The position numbers and the translations under genes were made by a program. Positions 1 to 7,513 of a stretch of 64,000 nucleotides of DNA are shown piece by piece. The number at the start of each line of letters is the position of its first letter. Within the stretch, counting starts at the first letter, position 1. Origin of the DNA: Leptolyngbya sp. SIO1E4. GTDB taxonomy: Bacteria; Cyanobacteriota; Cyanobacteriia; Phormidesmidales; Phormidesmidaceae. The DNA is taken from assembly GCA_010672825.2 (NCBI GenBank), contig JAAHFU020000004.1:744001-808000 (forward strand), written 5' to 3'. The notes beneath the pieces are model-generated. The model did not search any database and had not been told where the DNA came from. It saw only the letters and a program-made list of their open reading frames with translations.

Positions 1-472
1 CGCGGAAAATAGGCAGACTGTGCTCATAGAACTCAATGGCGCGGCGATAGTCCTCAAGGTCGCGGTAAGCAAGGCCCAAATTATTCAGGGCATTTCCTTC
101 GCTACGCCGGTCGTCAAGCTCACGGAAAATAGGCAGGCTTTGCTCAAGAAACTCAATGGCGCGGCGATAGTCTCCCAAGCTGTAGTATGCACCGCTTAAG
201 TTGCCCAGGACCTGCCCTTCACTTCTGCGATCCTGGATATCACGATAGATCTCCAGCGCCTGTTCCCAAGACTGCAAGGCCTCACGAAACTGGCTACGGT
301 TGACTTGCTCGAAGCCCTGCTGAACGAGGCGATCTGCTTCGGATGCGCGATCTGCTGGGGTACTTTGTGCCAGTACGGAGGTGGTGGGTAGGAGGGTAAG
401 GGTGACAGGTAGGGCAATGATGAGTAGAGCGGTGACGGTGGCGAGGCCGAGCAGCCGAGCAGGGTGGCGCAT
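1..472 (-). CDS. TPR protein with signal peptide, cut by window edge
   Basis: The minus strand is open from the ATG at 470-472 to position 1, so only about 157 N-terminal residues are visible. Residues 1-36 form a signal peptide (hydrophobic core, then VLAQ). From about residue 40 there are TPR units of 40 residues (QALEIYRDI, LSGAYYSLGDYRRAIEFLEQ). The N-terminus matches the layout of the TPR-CHAT proteins elsewhere in the window, so a C-terminal CHAT domain probably lies beyond the left edge (inference). It is the last gene of a minus-strand series that also contains the caspase and a TPR-CHAT gene. No clear copy of the TGAATAAGY element lies in front of it; only a degenerate one overlaps the caspase stop. 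Confidence 0.85.
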   Translation of the reverse strand, partial: MRHPARLLGLATVTALLIIALPVTLTLLPTTSVLAQSTPADRASEADRLVQQGFEQVNRSQFREALQSWEQALEIYRDIQDRRSEGQVLGNLSGAYYSLGDYRRAIEFLEQSLPIFRELDDRRSEGNALNNLGLAYRDLEDYRRAIEFYEHSLPIFR

Positions 473-592
473 GGGTTAATAGTGTTCAACAAGAATTAAT
501 GGCAGATCTCTGTGAGCTAAGCACCGCTTTTTACTAAGAGAGAATTTTGGTGCGGGGCAAGGTTGAGGCTAAATCAGCATCGGTTCAGTAAT

Positions 593-2899
593 TTATTCCA
601 CTACCTCGATCGTGGCAGAGAACGTGACGACAGAATTGTTGTCCACGACGGCATCTCGGGCTGTAGGAATTGCGGCGTTGCGGCTGACGTCACCCAGCAG
701 GCTGTCTAAAATATTACCTACGCTATCTTCAGTGCTTCTAGAGGCTTCACGAGTCGAGTCAAACACAGGAAAGACGTCGGCAGAGCGATCGCTAATGCGC
801 TTCAGCACCCGTAAGGTATCACGCAATTGCGTGCGGCTGGCAATCACCAACACATTGAAGGAGCCAGAAGGTCCTCTCAAAGGTAAATCGAAGATATCGG
901 TTGATTTGGGAATCTCAATACTTTCATTTGGACCAAGCTCCGCTTGAATCTCAGGCGCATTCCAGTCGCTGGGATGGTAGACGTACATGTCACCGTCATC
1001 TTCAGTCGCAATCACGGCAACAAATAGTGACGTCGACTCCTGATTCGTGAGCGTGAGCGACAGATTCTCGCCAGCGGTCAGGCGTGGAATGACGGGTGCT
1101 GCATCGCCCCGAGCCTTTCCACTAGAAACTACGGCTACCCCGCCCCGCTCAACAGTGCCGATTTCCATATCAAGGGCTAACTCTGTGGAGTTAGTATTCA
1201 CCATGCTTTGCAACGCTTGCTGAGCGAGTAACAGCTTGAAGCGGGGAAATAGCCGCAAGATCGCTTCCCCGGCACTTTCAAATCCAGCACCAAATGTATC
1301 GGTCAGGGGGGTGAGATTTTCTTTAAACAGGCCAAAGCTGTCAGATTCCAACTCAACAATATCGGCGCGATTTCGAATGCCGAGATTTTCTAACTGTGGC
1401 TGGATGCTGTTACTAAAGCGGCCAATCAGCACGTCGGCAGGGTTGTCAGGAATTGTCACCGGAGTCACGCGGTCAATTCGGTCTAGCTGTTGGCGAACCG
1501 TCTCTAAGTCATCCCCCAGCGACTCATGCAAACCCACCTGCAACGAGAAATCAGTCGGAATACCGCGAATTTCTTCTTGCAATAAAGTTCCTGCTGTGAC
1601 ATCAGGTGGCAAATCAATCGTATTTCCCTGGTCGTCAATACACTGAGCTTTGACTTTGAGGCCATTAAGCTGACCTTGTTGCTGCAAACGAGCAATAACG
1701 TCTCTGTTGGCATTCAACGCTTCATAAATCGAATCTTTGGCCTTCAATGCATTCGGCGTCATGCCACCCAGCCATAGCTCTACCGTTTGCCCGTCAACGA
1801 CTTCTCGCACCACCGCATCGGCAAAGGGGCGATCCGGTGTCATGAGATAAGGGGGCTGCTGGTCAAGGGCAGTTCCGGGTTGTATGAAATAAACGGGGTC
1901 TTGGGGGTCGCCTTCATCGACAGCACGAGTGATGCGGGCTAAATCTACAAACATGCTTTCCAGCGACTCTGTCTGGCCAACTTGCCAGAGATAGCGCGTG
2001 AGCAGATAGGTGAAAATCCCTGCCTTAAAACCTGCATGTTGCTTTTCAGCAGCCAGCTGATTGGCACGAGCCGAGCCCATGGCAACACCTCTGGCAATAC
2101 CAGCTTCACGGAGCTCCTTCAATTCAGTGTTATCTTCCAAAAGCAGTTCTTCCATCAGGTCTGCTTGCAAATTAAGCTCGACCTGACTAGGGTTGCGAGC
2201 TTGCCCAGCTTCGCGATCAATCGCGCGGTAGACCAAGTTGCCACGGACACCGCCACCGGCATGACAGCTATCTAAAATCGTGGTGAAGTTCTCGGTTGGC
2301 ACCAATTTGCTGAGCAGAAATATGGTGCTGCCTAAAATATCGTTGACGGTTTCTGCACTATTGGTTTCTTTGGTATCGACCGGCACTAGGGTGCCAACCA
2401 AACCCTGGAAGTTGCTGTAACCAGAGATTTGTAAGTATTCGGATTCTTCATAATCGAGCGGCTGTGGATCTTCAACGTAAGAACCATGCCCTGAATAGTG
2501 AAAAATGGCGACGTCGTCGGATTTGGCTTGGTCGATAAGATGATCACGGAATGCATCCACAATGATCTGTCGAGTGGGGGTCGTGATAATTTCACGCGCA
2601 GGCAGGTCTAAGCCGCTAGCAGATAACTCGTCGGTCACAATCAAAATGTCTTGGGGATTAAACCCGTAACGATGCACGAGTAGTTCATATTGCAAGCGCA
2701 CGTCATTAGCACACCCTGCCAGGGGGCGTTCGATATAGCCATTGATGCCAATCAAGAGGGCTAATTTACGGGAAGTGTTTTGAGCCAGGGCACGATGCAT
2801 GCGATCGCCCCGCCGCATAAAGTCCAATTGATTAAGGCCGATCGCGCCTAAGCTAGCTCCGGCGAGTTGCAAAAAGTGACGACGACGCAAACGAGACAT
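593..2899 (-). CDS. Tat-exported caspase-family (C14) protease with DUF4384-like C-terminus
   Basis: A 768-residue protein. The N-terminus has a twin-arginine signal (RRRHFLQ, hydrophobic stretch to about residue 40), implying folded export. Residues 45-260 are a caspase p20 fold: a first strand ALLIGINGY, the catalytic histidine H138 in FHYSGHGS and the catalytic cysteine C212 in LDSCHAGGG. Both dyad residues are present, so it should be active, with the arginine/lysine P1 preference usual for metacaspase-like enzymes (family knowledge). Residues about 620-720 resemble DUF4384 (VIATEDDGDMYVYHPSDW, then GPSGSFNVLVIASR). The TGAATAAGY element lies 85 bases before the ATG and overlaps the stop of the upstream TPR-CHAT gene. 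A shorter relative at 30728-31402 has lost the middle of the protein. Confidence 0.92.
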   Translation of the reverse strand: MSRLRRRHFLQLAGASLGAIGLNQLDFMRRGDRMHRALAQNTSRKLALLIGINGYIERPLAGCANDVRLQYELLVHRYGFNPQDILIVTDELSASGLDLPAREIITTPTRQIIVDAFRDHLIDQAKSDDVAIFHYSGHGSYVEDPQPLDYEESEYLQISGYSNFQGLVGTLVPVDTKETNSAETVNDILGSTIFLLSKLVPTENFTTILDSCHAGGGVRGNLVYRAIDREAGQARNPSQVELNLQADLMEELLLEDNTELKELREAGIARGVAMGSARANQLAAEKQHAGFKAGIFTYLLTRYLWQVGQTESLESMFVDLARITRAVDEGDPQDPVYFIQPGTALDQQPPYLMTPDRPFADAVVREVVDGQTVELWLGGMTPNALKAKDSIYEALNANRDVIARLQQQGQLNGLKVKAQCIDDQGNTIDLPPDVTAGTLLQEEIRGIPTDFSLQVGLHESLGDDLETVRQQLDRIDRVTPVTIPDNPADVLIGRFSNSIQPQLENLGIRNRADIVELESDSFGLFKENLTPLTDTFGAGFESAGEAILRLFPRFKLLLAQQALQSMVNTNSTELALDMEIGTVERGGVAVVSSGKARGDAAPVIPRLTAGENLSLTLTNQESTSLFVAVIATEDDGDMYVYHPSDWNAPEIQAELGPNESIEIPKSTDIFDLPLRGPSGSFNVLVIASRTQLRDTLRVLKRISDRSADVFPVFDSTREASRSTEDSVGNILDSLLGDVSRNAAIPTARDAVVDNNSVVTFSATIEVVE

Positions 2900-2958
2900 G
2901 GTAAATCAGACTCCTTTTTCCCACGTGAGCAAATGATTATTGCAGTTCTGAGCACATC

Positions 2959-2984
2959 TATTTCTTGACGGGCAAAGCTTATTC
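2959..2984 (-). promoter_or_regulatory. TGAATAAGY promoter-like element, before the caspase gene
   Basis: TGAATAAGC, 10 bases, AAG (usually CAG), 2 bases, ATA. GAATAAG starts 85 bases before the ATG at 2899. The TAA inside it is also the stop codon of the TPR-CHAT gene, so element and gene end are fused. Confidence 0.6.
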
Positions 2985-5900
2985 ACTTTCACCAATTAAC
3001 GTAAACGCCGCCCAATCTTTCAGATCAGGATGGTCTTGCATCGTAATCAGCATCGCCTGTCGCAATGCCTGAGCTTTAGTTTGCCCCTGGTCAAGCTGGC
3101 GGTAAAACTCGGTCATCAAGTCAGCCGTTGGCGCATCGGGCACGGCCCACAGGGACACCACGACGCTGGGCACCCCAGCCGCAATAAATGAACGGGATAA
3201 GCCAATCACCCCATCGCCCGTAATACGTCCGCGTCCGGTATCGCAGGCACTCAGCACGACGAGATCGGCCTGCAAGTCCATCTGCAAAATCTCAGCAGAG
3301 GTGAGCAAGCCGTCTTCGCCACTGCCGGGAGTGAGAGCAATGGCTCCCGGCACATCTCGCGTCCCGGTTTCGCGCGGGTCACCGTATTCGAGTAAGCCGT
3401 GGGTGGCCAGGTGAATCAGGTCGGCACCGGCAATCTGCTGTTTGACGGCAGCTTCAGTGGCTTGGTCACCCGTCAACGCTGACGCACCGAGAAACTCCGA
3501 GACGGCATTAGCTTCTTGCAGTGCGCCATATAGCGGCGAGAGTTGTGTGTCGACGAATTCGCCATCGTCTGTGAGGAAGGTGACGGTGGGCATAGTGGGA
3601 TTACCGACAATCACAGGTTTATCGATTGAGGCCCCATCGCGTCTAGTAGCAATATTGTTAGTCAATTGCAGTACCTGAATGGATGGGGCCGTGAGGATGG
3701 TGTGGTTTTCGATCAGATAGTCGCCGTTGTCGTCGATCAGTGCTGGAAAGGGAACGAGGAACAGTTCGCCTTGGGGAATGAAGACAACGGGTTGATTCGG
3801 ATCGTCGGGGAGGAGATCGGTGATCGGGTCAATGAGAATATCGTGAAGCTGTCTAAGCTGTTCGTCTTGCTCGGCTTGCAGTTGAGCGAGCTGTTCCGGT
3901 GAATAGGTGGGGACAGGTGCATTGCGATCCGTACCACGAACTCCCATCGCTTGCCGCGTATTAGTCACCAGACTAGCTAAATCAATACCTTCAAGTGATT
4001 TCTGACGAAAAGTAATTTCCCCCTGCGGTGACACCACCCACACATAGAGAGTTCGTTCGAATCCGTCAAGGTTGACATCAATTATGGAGTACTCGATGAA
4101 GGTAGTTTGCTTTTGTTGAGCAAAAGCTGCGATGCTATCGATATCAGTTTGTGCTTCGCTCACTTCAGAAAAACCTGTTGGTAACTGCTGGCTTAATAAA
4201 TCTAAGAAAGCTCCTGTTCTTCCTCTCTCTGAAAAGCTCAATGCATCCAACTCTTTACCTTGTTCGACCAAAGATACCTGAAGTGATTTATAGGTGTTTT
4301 GCTGTCTGTTCAACAAAGAGATTTTGCTGAAGTCGTTTAAGCTTTCGTTTCTCATCTCTTCAAACAAGTCAGAAGCTTTTAGCAAATGCTCCTCGGCTGC
4401 TGCGAATTCCTCAAGAGAGATATATAAGGTTCCAAGATTATGAAGTGTATCAGCTTCGCCTATGAGATTATCATTTGACTGAGATATACGGAGACTCCTA
4501 CTGTAGATGTCTAAAGCTTGCTCTGCTTGTCCACTTTCTTCAAACGCGACACCTAAATTCACTAGCGCCACCAAGATCCCTTGTTCATCATCTAATGACT
4601 CTGAAAGCGATAAGCTTTCTCTGAGAAGTTCAATCGCCTTAATATATTCACCATTTTCTCGATACAAGTCACCAAGGTTTGCTAAAATTGCGGCCCTACT
4701 ATTACTTCCAGCAAGTTCTGAAAACTGTAGTGCAGTTTCAAACAGTTCTACAGCGCTATCAAATTCATCCAAATACTTATATGCCAATCCAAGGGCAGAA
4801 ATCACAGCAGAAAAATTGTGATTTTCAGCATATACGTCACGATACAAACTGCTTGAAGGTTCTTCTTCGCATACTTCGCATAACAAACTGAGAGCCTCTT
4901 GCAACTGTTCCACTGCAGTTATTGGAGCACCAATTTCTATATTCAGACTTCCTTCGCCAAAAAGCAGCCTAAACGTAGTATCAGAATTACAGTGATCTTG
5001 ACTACATATATCCTTGGCTCTTTCGAAGTAGTTAAAGGATTGAATGTAATCGCCAACTGGACTATAAGAGGTGGCAATGTCAATTAAGAGGGAAGCTATA
5101 AGATCTGAATAATTTTGGTCGCTATCTTCCAATAAATCTATAGCCTCTTCGCGAATAGAGTTTGACTCGGCAAGGAGCCCAATAGATTCTTTATTGTTAG
5201 CAATTTCTTGAAGGATATTGGCTGCCGCTTTAATGTCGCCTAAAGCCTCTGCAAGATCAAAGGCTTCTTCGTAGTATGTGTTCGAAGTGGTTGGCTGTTC
5301 GCGATTCCTATACAAAGTGCCTAGATTCCTTAGAAAGCTAATTTGTGCAGAAAAATAATTGATTTCTCGAGCGATTTCAAGACCTTCAATAAACTGCTCA
5401 GAAGCTTTATCGGATTCTCTTTGATTTGCGCCATTAATTCCAGACTCACTGAGCTCAGTTAAGTGATTTATTACTTTTGCTCCATCGGACAGATAATTTA
5501 TCTCAAAATAGAATTCTCCTACGGCATTTTCCTGTTGACTCGTAACAAACACAAAATGTTCTGTGCTGTTACTAGGTGTGAAAATAACTTCGTTAGCACC
5601 TCTAACTATCAGACGTGTATCTGGATTGCCGCGTTCAAGAATAATTATGAATGGTGTGAAATCAGTACTAGTGGCTTTCAAGTTAATTGGAATTCCAGAT
5701 TGCAACTGAATTACAAAGCCTTCTGTTCTGTTGTTTGAATCAGGTAAAAAATAATCTTCACTATCTAACTCTCCATTATGAAGAAATATGCTACCTTCAT
5801 TTGAAGGATTAATATCCTCTTTTAAACTCGCACTCTGATAAATTTTCTGTATGATTTCTGAGGTGCTTGAATCCGTGAGTTCAGTGTGCATAGGAAAACT

Positions 5901-6011
5901 CTCACTTTTCACTTCTTCAGCTATAGATGCTTGAAAAGTGAACAGAGGTTGAAAAATGGTAAGTACAACTGCGAAAGCCGTTAAATTGATTCGCTTTGGG
6001 TATGAGCGCAT
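2979..6011 (-). CDS. Exported TPR-CHAT protease, subtype I
   Basis: About 1010 residues from the ATG at 6009-6011. A TTG further upstream is unlikely as start because it would lie inside the promoter-like element. A signal peptide spans residues 1-32. A beta-rich region to about 170 (weakly PPC-like) is followed by TPRs at about 195-580 and a CHAT domain at about 690-1008. The catalytic pair is H871 in HLATHGLLEYGD and C923 in LSACDTGRGRI. CHAT is a caspase-fold cysteine protease, and TPRs usually bind the substrate or activator. The TPR half (4150-5950) is visibly more AT-rich than the CHAT half, suggesting modules of different history. The CHAT domain is closely similar to those at 21653-26668 and 47062-50046. 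Confidence 0.9.
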   Translation of the reverse strand: MRSYPKRINLTAFAVVLTIFQPLFTFQASIAEEVKSESFPMHTELTDSSTSEIIQKIYQSASLKEDINPSNEGSIFLHNGELDSEDYFLPDSNNRTEGFVIQLQSGIPINLKATSTDFTPFIIILERGNPDTRLIVRGANEVIFTPSNSTEHFVFVTSQQENAVGEFYFEINYLSDGAKVINHLTELSESGINGANQRESDKASEQFIEGLEIAREINYFSAQISFLRNLGTLYRNREQPTTSNTYYEEAFDLAEALGDIKAAANILQEIANNKESIGLLAESNSIREEAIDLLEDSDQNYSDLIASLLIDIATSYSPVGDYIQSFNYFERAKDICSQDHCNSDTTFRLLFGEGSLNIEIGAPITAVEQLQEALSLLCEVCEEEPSSSLYRDVYAENHNFSAVISALGLAYKYLDEFDSAVELFETALQFSELAGSNSRAAILANLGDLYRENGEYIKAIELLRESLSLSESLDDEQGILVALVNLGVAFEESGQAEQALDIYSRSLRISQSNDNLIGEADTLHNLGTLYISLEEFAAAEEHLLKASDLFEEMRNESLNDFSKISLLNRQQNTYKSLQVSLVEQGKELDALSFSERGRTGAFLDLLSQQLPTGFSEVSEAQTDIDSIAAFAQQKQTTFIEYSIIDVNLDGFERTLYVWVVSPQGEITFRQKSLEGIDLASLVTNTRQAMGVRGTDRNAPVPTYSPEQLAQLQAEQDEQLRQLHDILIDPITDLLPDDPNQPVVFIPQGELFLVPFPALIDDNGDYLIENHTILTAPSIQVLQLTNNIATRRDGASIDKPVIVGNPTMPTVTFLTDDGEFVDTQLSPLYGALQEANAVSEFLGASALTGDQATEAAVKQQIAGADLIHLATHGLLEYGDPRETGTRDVPGAIALTPGSGEDGLLTSAEILQMDLQADLVVLSACDTGRGRITGDGVIGLSRSFIAAGVPSVVVSLWAVPDAPTADLMTEFYRQLDQGQTKAQALRQAMLITMQDHPDLKDWAAFTLIGESE

Positions 6012-6048
6012 AGGTGTTGTCCCCGCGTTTGTTATTGACAACAGCGTA

Positions 6049-6074
6049 TAGCTCTGGGCGGTGATAGCTTATTC
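6049..6074 (-). promoter_or_regulatory. TGAATAAGY promoter-like element, before TPR-CHAT gene
   Basis: TGAATAAGC, 10 bases, CAG, 2 bases, then CTATACGCTGTTGTCA, the extended downstream form shared with four other CHAT genes. GAATAAG starts 63 bases before the ATG at 6011. Confidence 0.65.
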
Positions 6075-6103
6075 ACTTTTATAGAATCTTTTGCTACACA
6101 ATA

Positions 6104-6874
6104 TTATGTGGAGCGATCGCCCCAACCCCCTCGCCCTAATGTTCTCGTTGGCAAGGACTGCCGAGACTGTTGCAGGTGAGTCGCAACTTGTAGATGATAG
6201 GCCACCAGACTGTACTCTTTGAGCACGGATTGAAACGCTGCTATCGCCTCTCTCCTGGCTTGTTTGTGTTGGCTGAGGTGCGCCAGTGCCTGCACCACAG
6301 CACTCAATATCTCGCAGCGATTCTCCAGAAATGGGTTGACAATCAAGCTGTCGAAAACCGACTCATAGCAGGCCAAAGCAAAGAGAAACTTGTGCTGCTG
6401 GGCATAAACGCGTCCAAGGTAGATCAGGATGCGGTTTTCGTAGTCAATATCTGACAGGTTGCAAAACTGCTTGAGCGCGTTTTCCAAGCTTCGCTCAGCT
6501 TGGGCGATATGCTGCAACTCAAAATGGCTGATACTCAGTTGGTAGAGGGCGATCTCATAGTCATACCTACCATCAGTGTCTTCCAGAATCGCGGCGGCGG
6601 CTTGGCTACAAATCAGCGATCGCTCATACTGCTGTGTTTGCAGATAAACTGCACCTAGCCCATTGAAGCAACGACCGATACCGGTATCATCTCGAAGGGC
6701 GCTGTAGCCGACGAGGGCGGATTCGAAGAGTAGGAGCGCTTGGGGCAATTTTCCGGCGTGGCAGTATTGGAACCCTGTGGGGACTAACCCAGCCAGAGTC
6801 GGCGCCGCTGGGATTAGCAATGCCCCATTCGATATGGGCAGGGTAAGTCGTGGGAAAGATACACATCGTGACAC
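6104..6874 (-). CDS. Small TPR-repeat protein, no catalytic domain
   Basis: 256 residues from a GTG start (GTG TCA CGA). The sequence is a run of degenerate TPR helices: GFQYCHAGKLPQALLLFESA near residue 35, GLGAVYLQTQQYERSLICSQ near 72, then ALYQLSISHFELQHIAQAER and YLGRVYAQQHKFLFALACYE. There is no CHAT domain or obvious signal peptide, and the last 15 residues look like low-complexity read-through. It has its own TGAATAAGY element 52 bases upstream and lies 63 bases before the element of the next TPR-CHAT gene. It may be an adaptor for the neighbouring proteases (inference) or the relic of a larger TPR gene. Confidence 0.65.
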   Translation of the reverse strand: MSRCVSFPRLTLPISNGALLIPAAPTLAGLVPTGFQYCHAGKLPQALLLFESALVGYSALRDDTGIGRCFNGLGAVYLQTQQYERSLICSQAAAAILEDTDGRYDYEIALYQLSISHFELQHIAQAERSLENALKQFCNLSDIDYENRILIYLGRVYAQQHKFLFALACYESVFDSLIVNPFLENRCEILSAVVQALAHLSQHKQARREAIAAFQSVLKEYSLVAYHLQVATHLQQSRQSLPTRTLGRGGWGDRST

Positions 6875-6900
6875 CTGTTGAGCCCGGTTACACTAAGGCA

Positions 6901-6926
6901 TCTATCTGGTGCGGGTGAACTTATTC
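6901..6926 (-). promoter_or_regulatory. TGAATAAGY promoter-like element, before small TPR gene
   Basis: TGAATAAGT, 10 bases, CAG, 2 bases, then AGA where most copies have ATA. It lies 52 bases before the GTG start at 6874. Confidence 0.5.
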
Positions 6927-6959
6927 AGGTTTTGCCTGGTCGCACCAATTTTTCTTTGA

Positions 6960-7484
6960 TTGCTGAAGGGGCAAAAGGCGGAACAGGTGGCGCGTCATTG
7001 GTCTACAGTGCAGGGCAGCATTGCCGAGGGCTATCGAGTGGCTTCGGGGCTAACGGAGAGTAGTCCCTATCCTGGCGGGGCGTTGGCGATGCAGTTGCCG
7101 CACTTTTTGGCGCGCGGGTTTGATTTGCGGCCCTATTATTTGGGGACGCTGAATGTGACGATCGCCCCCTACCAGTTCCGCCTGGTGCAGCCCGAAGTCA
7201 CGCTAGAGCAAGTGGCGTGGACCGATGCCCACGGTCCCGAGACGTTTTCGTTTTCGCGCTGTCGGTTGACCTGGAATGGCGACACGTTCGGCGGCTGGGT
7301 TTACTATCCCCATCCAGAGACGAAGCCAATGCACTTTCAGCAGCCAGATTTGATTGAGGTTCTGATGCCGAAGATTGACGGCATTGGGTACGGCGATCTC
7401 GTGGAATTGTCGGTGTTGGCTGATGAGATTCATATCGCTGGGCCAACTACTGACTTCGACTCTGCTCAGCCAGCAAAACCTTGA
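6960..7484 (+). CDS. Conserved hypothetical, resembles CTP-dependent riboflavin kinase (DUF120) fold
   Basis: Up to 174 residues. The start is uncertain: TTG at 6960, or GTG just before QGSIAEGYRVASG near 7009. The order of motifs (G-x-I-x-EGYRVASG, then LPHFLARGFDL, then YYLGTLNVTI) recalls the archaeal DUF120 riboflavin kinase, where an SG-GEG loop and PGTLNV bind nucleotide and flavin. This is pattern resemblance only, so a kinase activity is not claimed. A downstream block (SRCRLTW, GWVYYPHPETKPMHF) looks conserved and may define a cyanobacterial family. It sits divergently from the TPR gene and convergently with the split CHAT gene, and shares no element with them. It looks like a housekeeping gene inside the protease cluster. 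Confidence 0.6.
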   Translation: MLKGQKAEQVARHWSTVQGSIAEGYRVASGLTESSPYPGGALAMQLPHFLARGFDLRPYYLGTLNVTIAPYQFRLVQPEVTLEQVAWTDAHGPETFSFSRCRLTWNGDTFGGWVYYPHPETKPMHFQQPDLIEVLMPKIDGIGYGDLVELSVLADEIHIAGPTTDFDSAQPAKP

Positions 7485-7513
7485 TGAAGTCAATAACGCG
7501 AAGGCGATTTCGC

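Noticed and set aside
560-598. Degenerate GAATAAATTACTG near the end of the caspase gene as a 16th copy of the element
   Set aside because: It lacks G after GAATAA and the CAG at the fixed distance, and lies 126 bases from the next start.
1236-1646. Plus-strand open frame of 136 codons inside the caspase gene
   Set aside because: Antisense shadow with Ser/Arg-rich composition and no recognisable domain.
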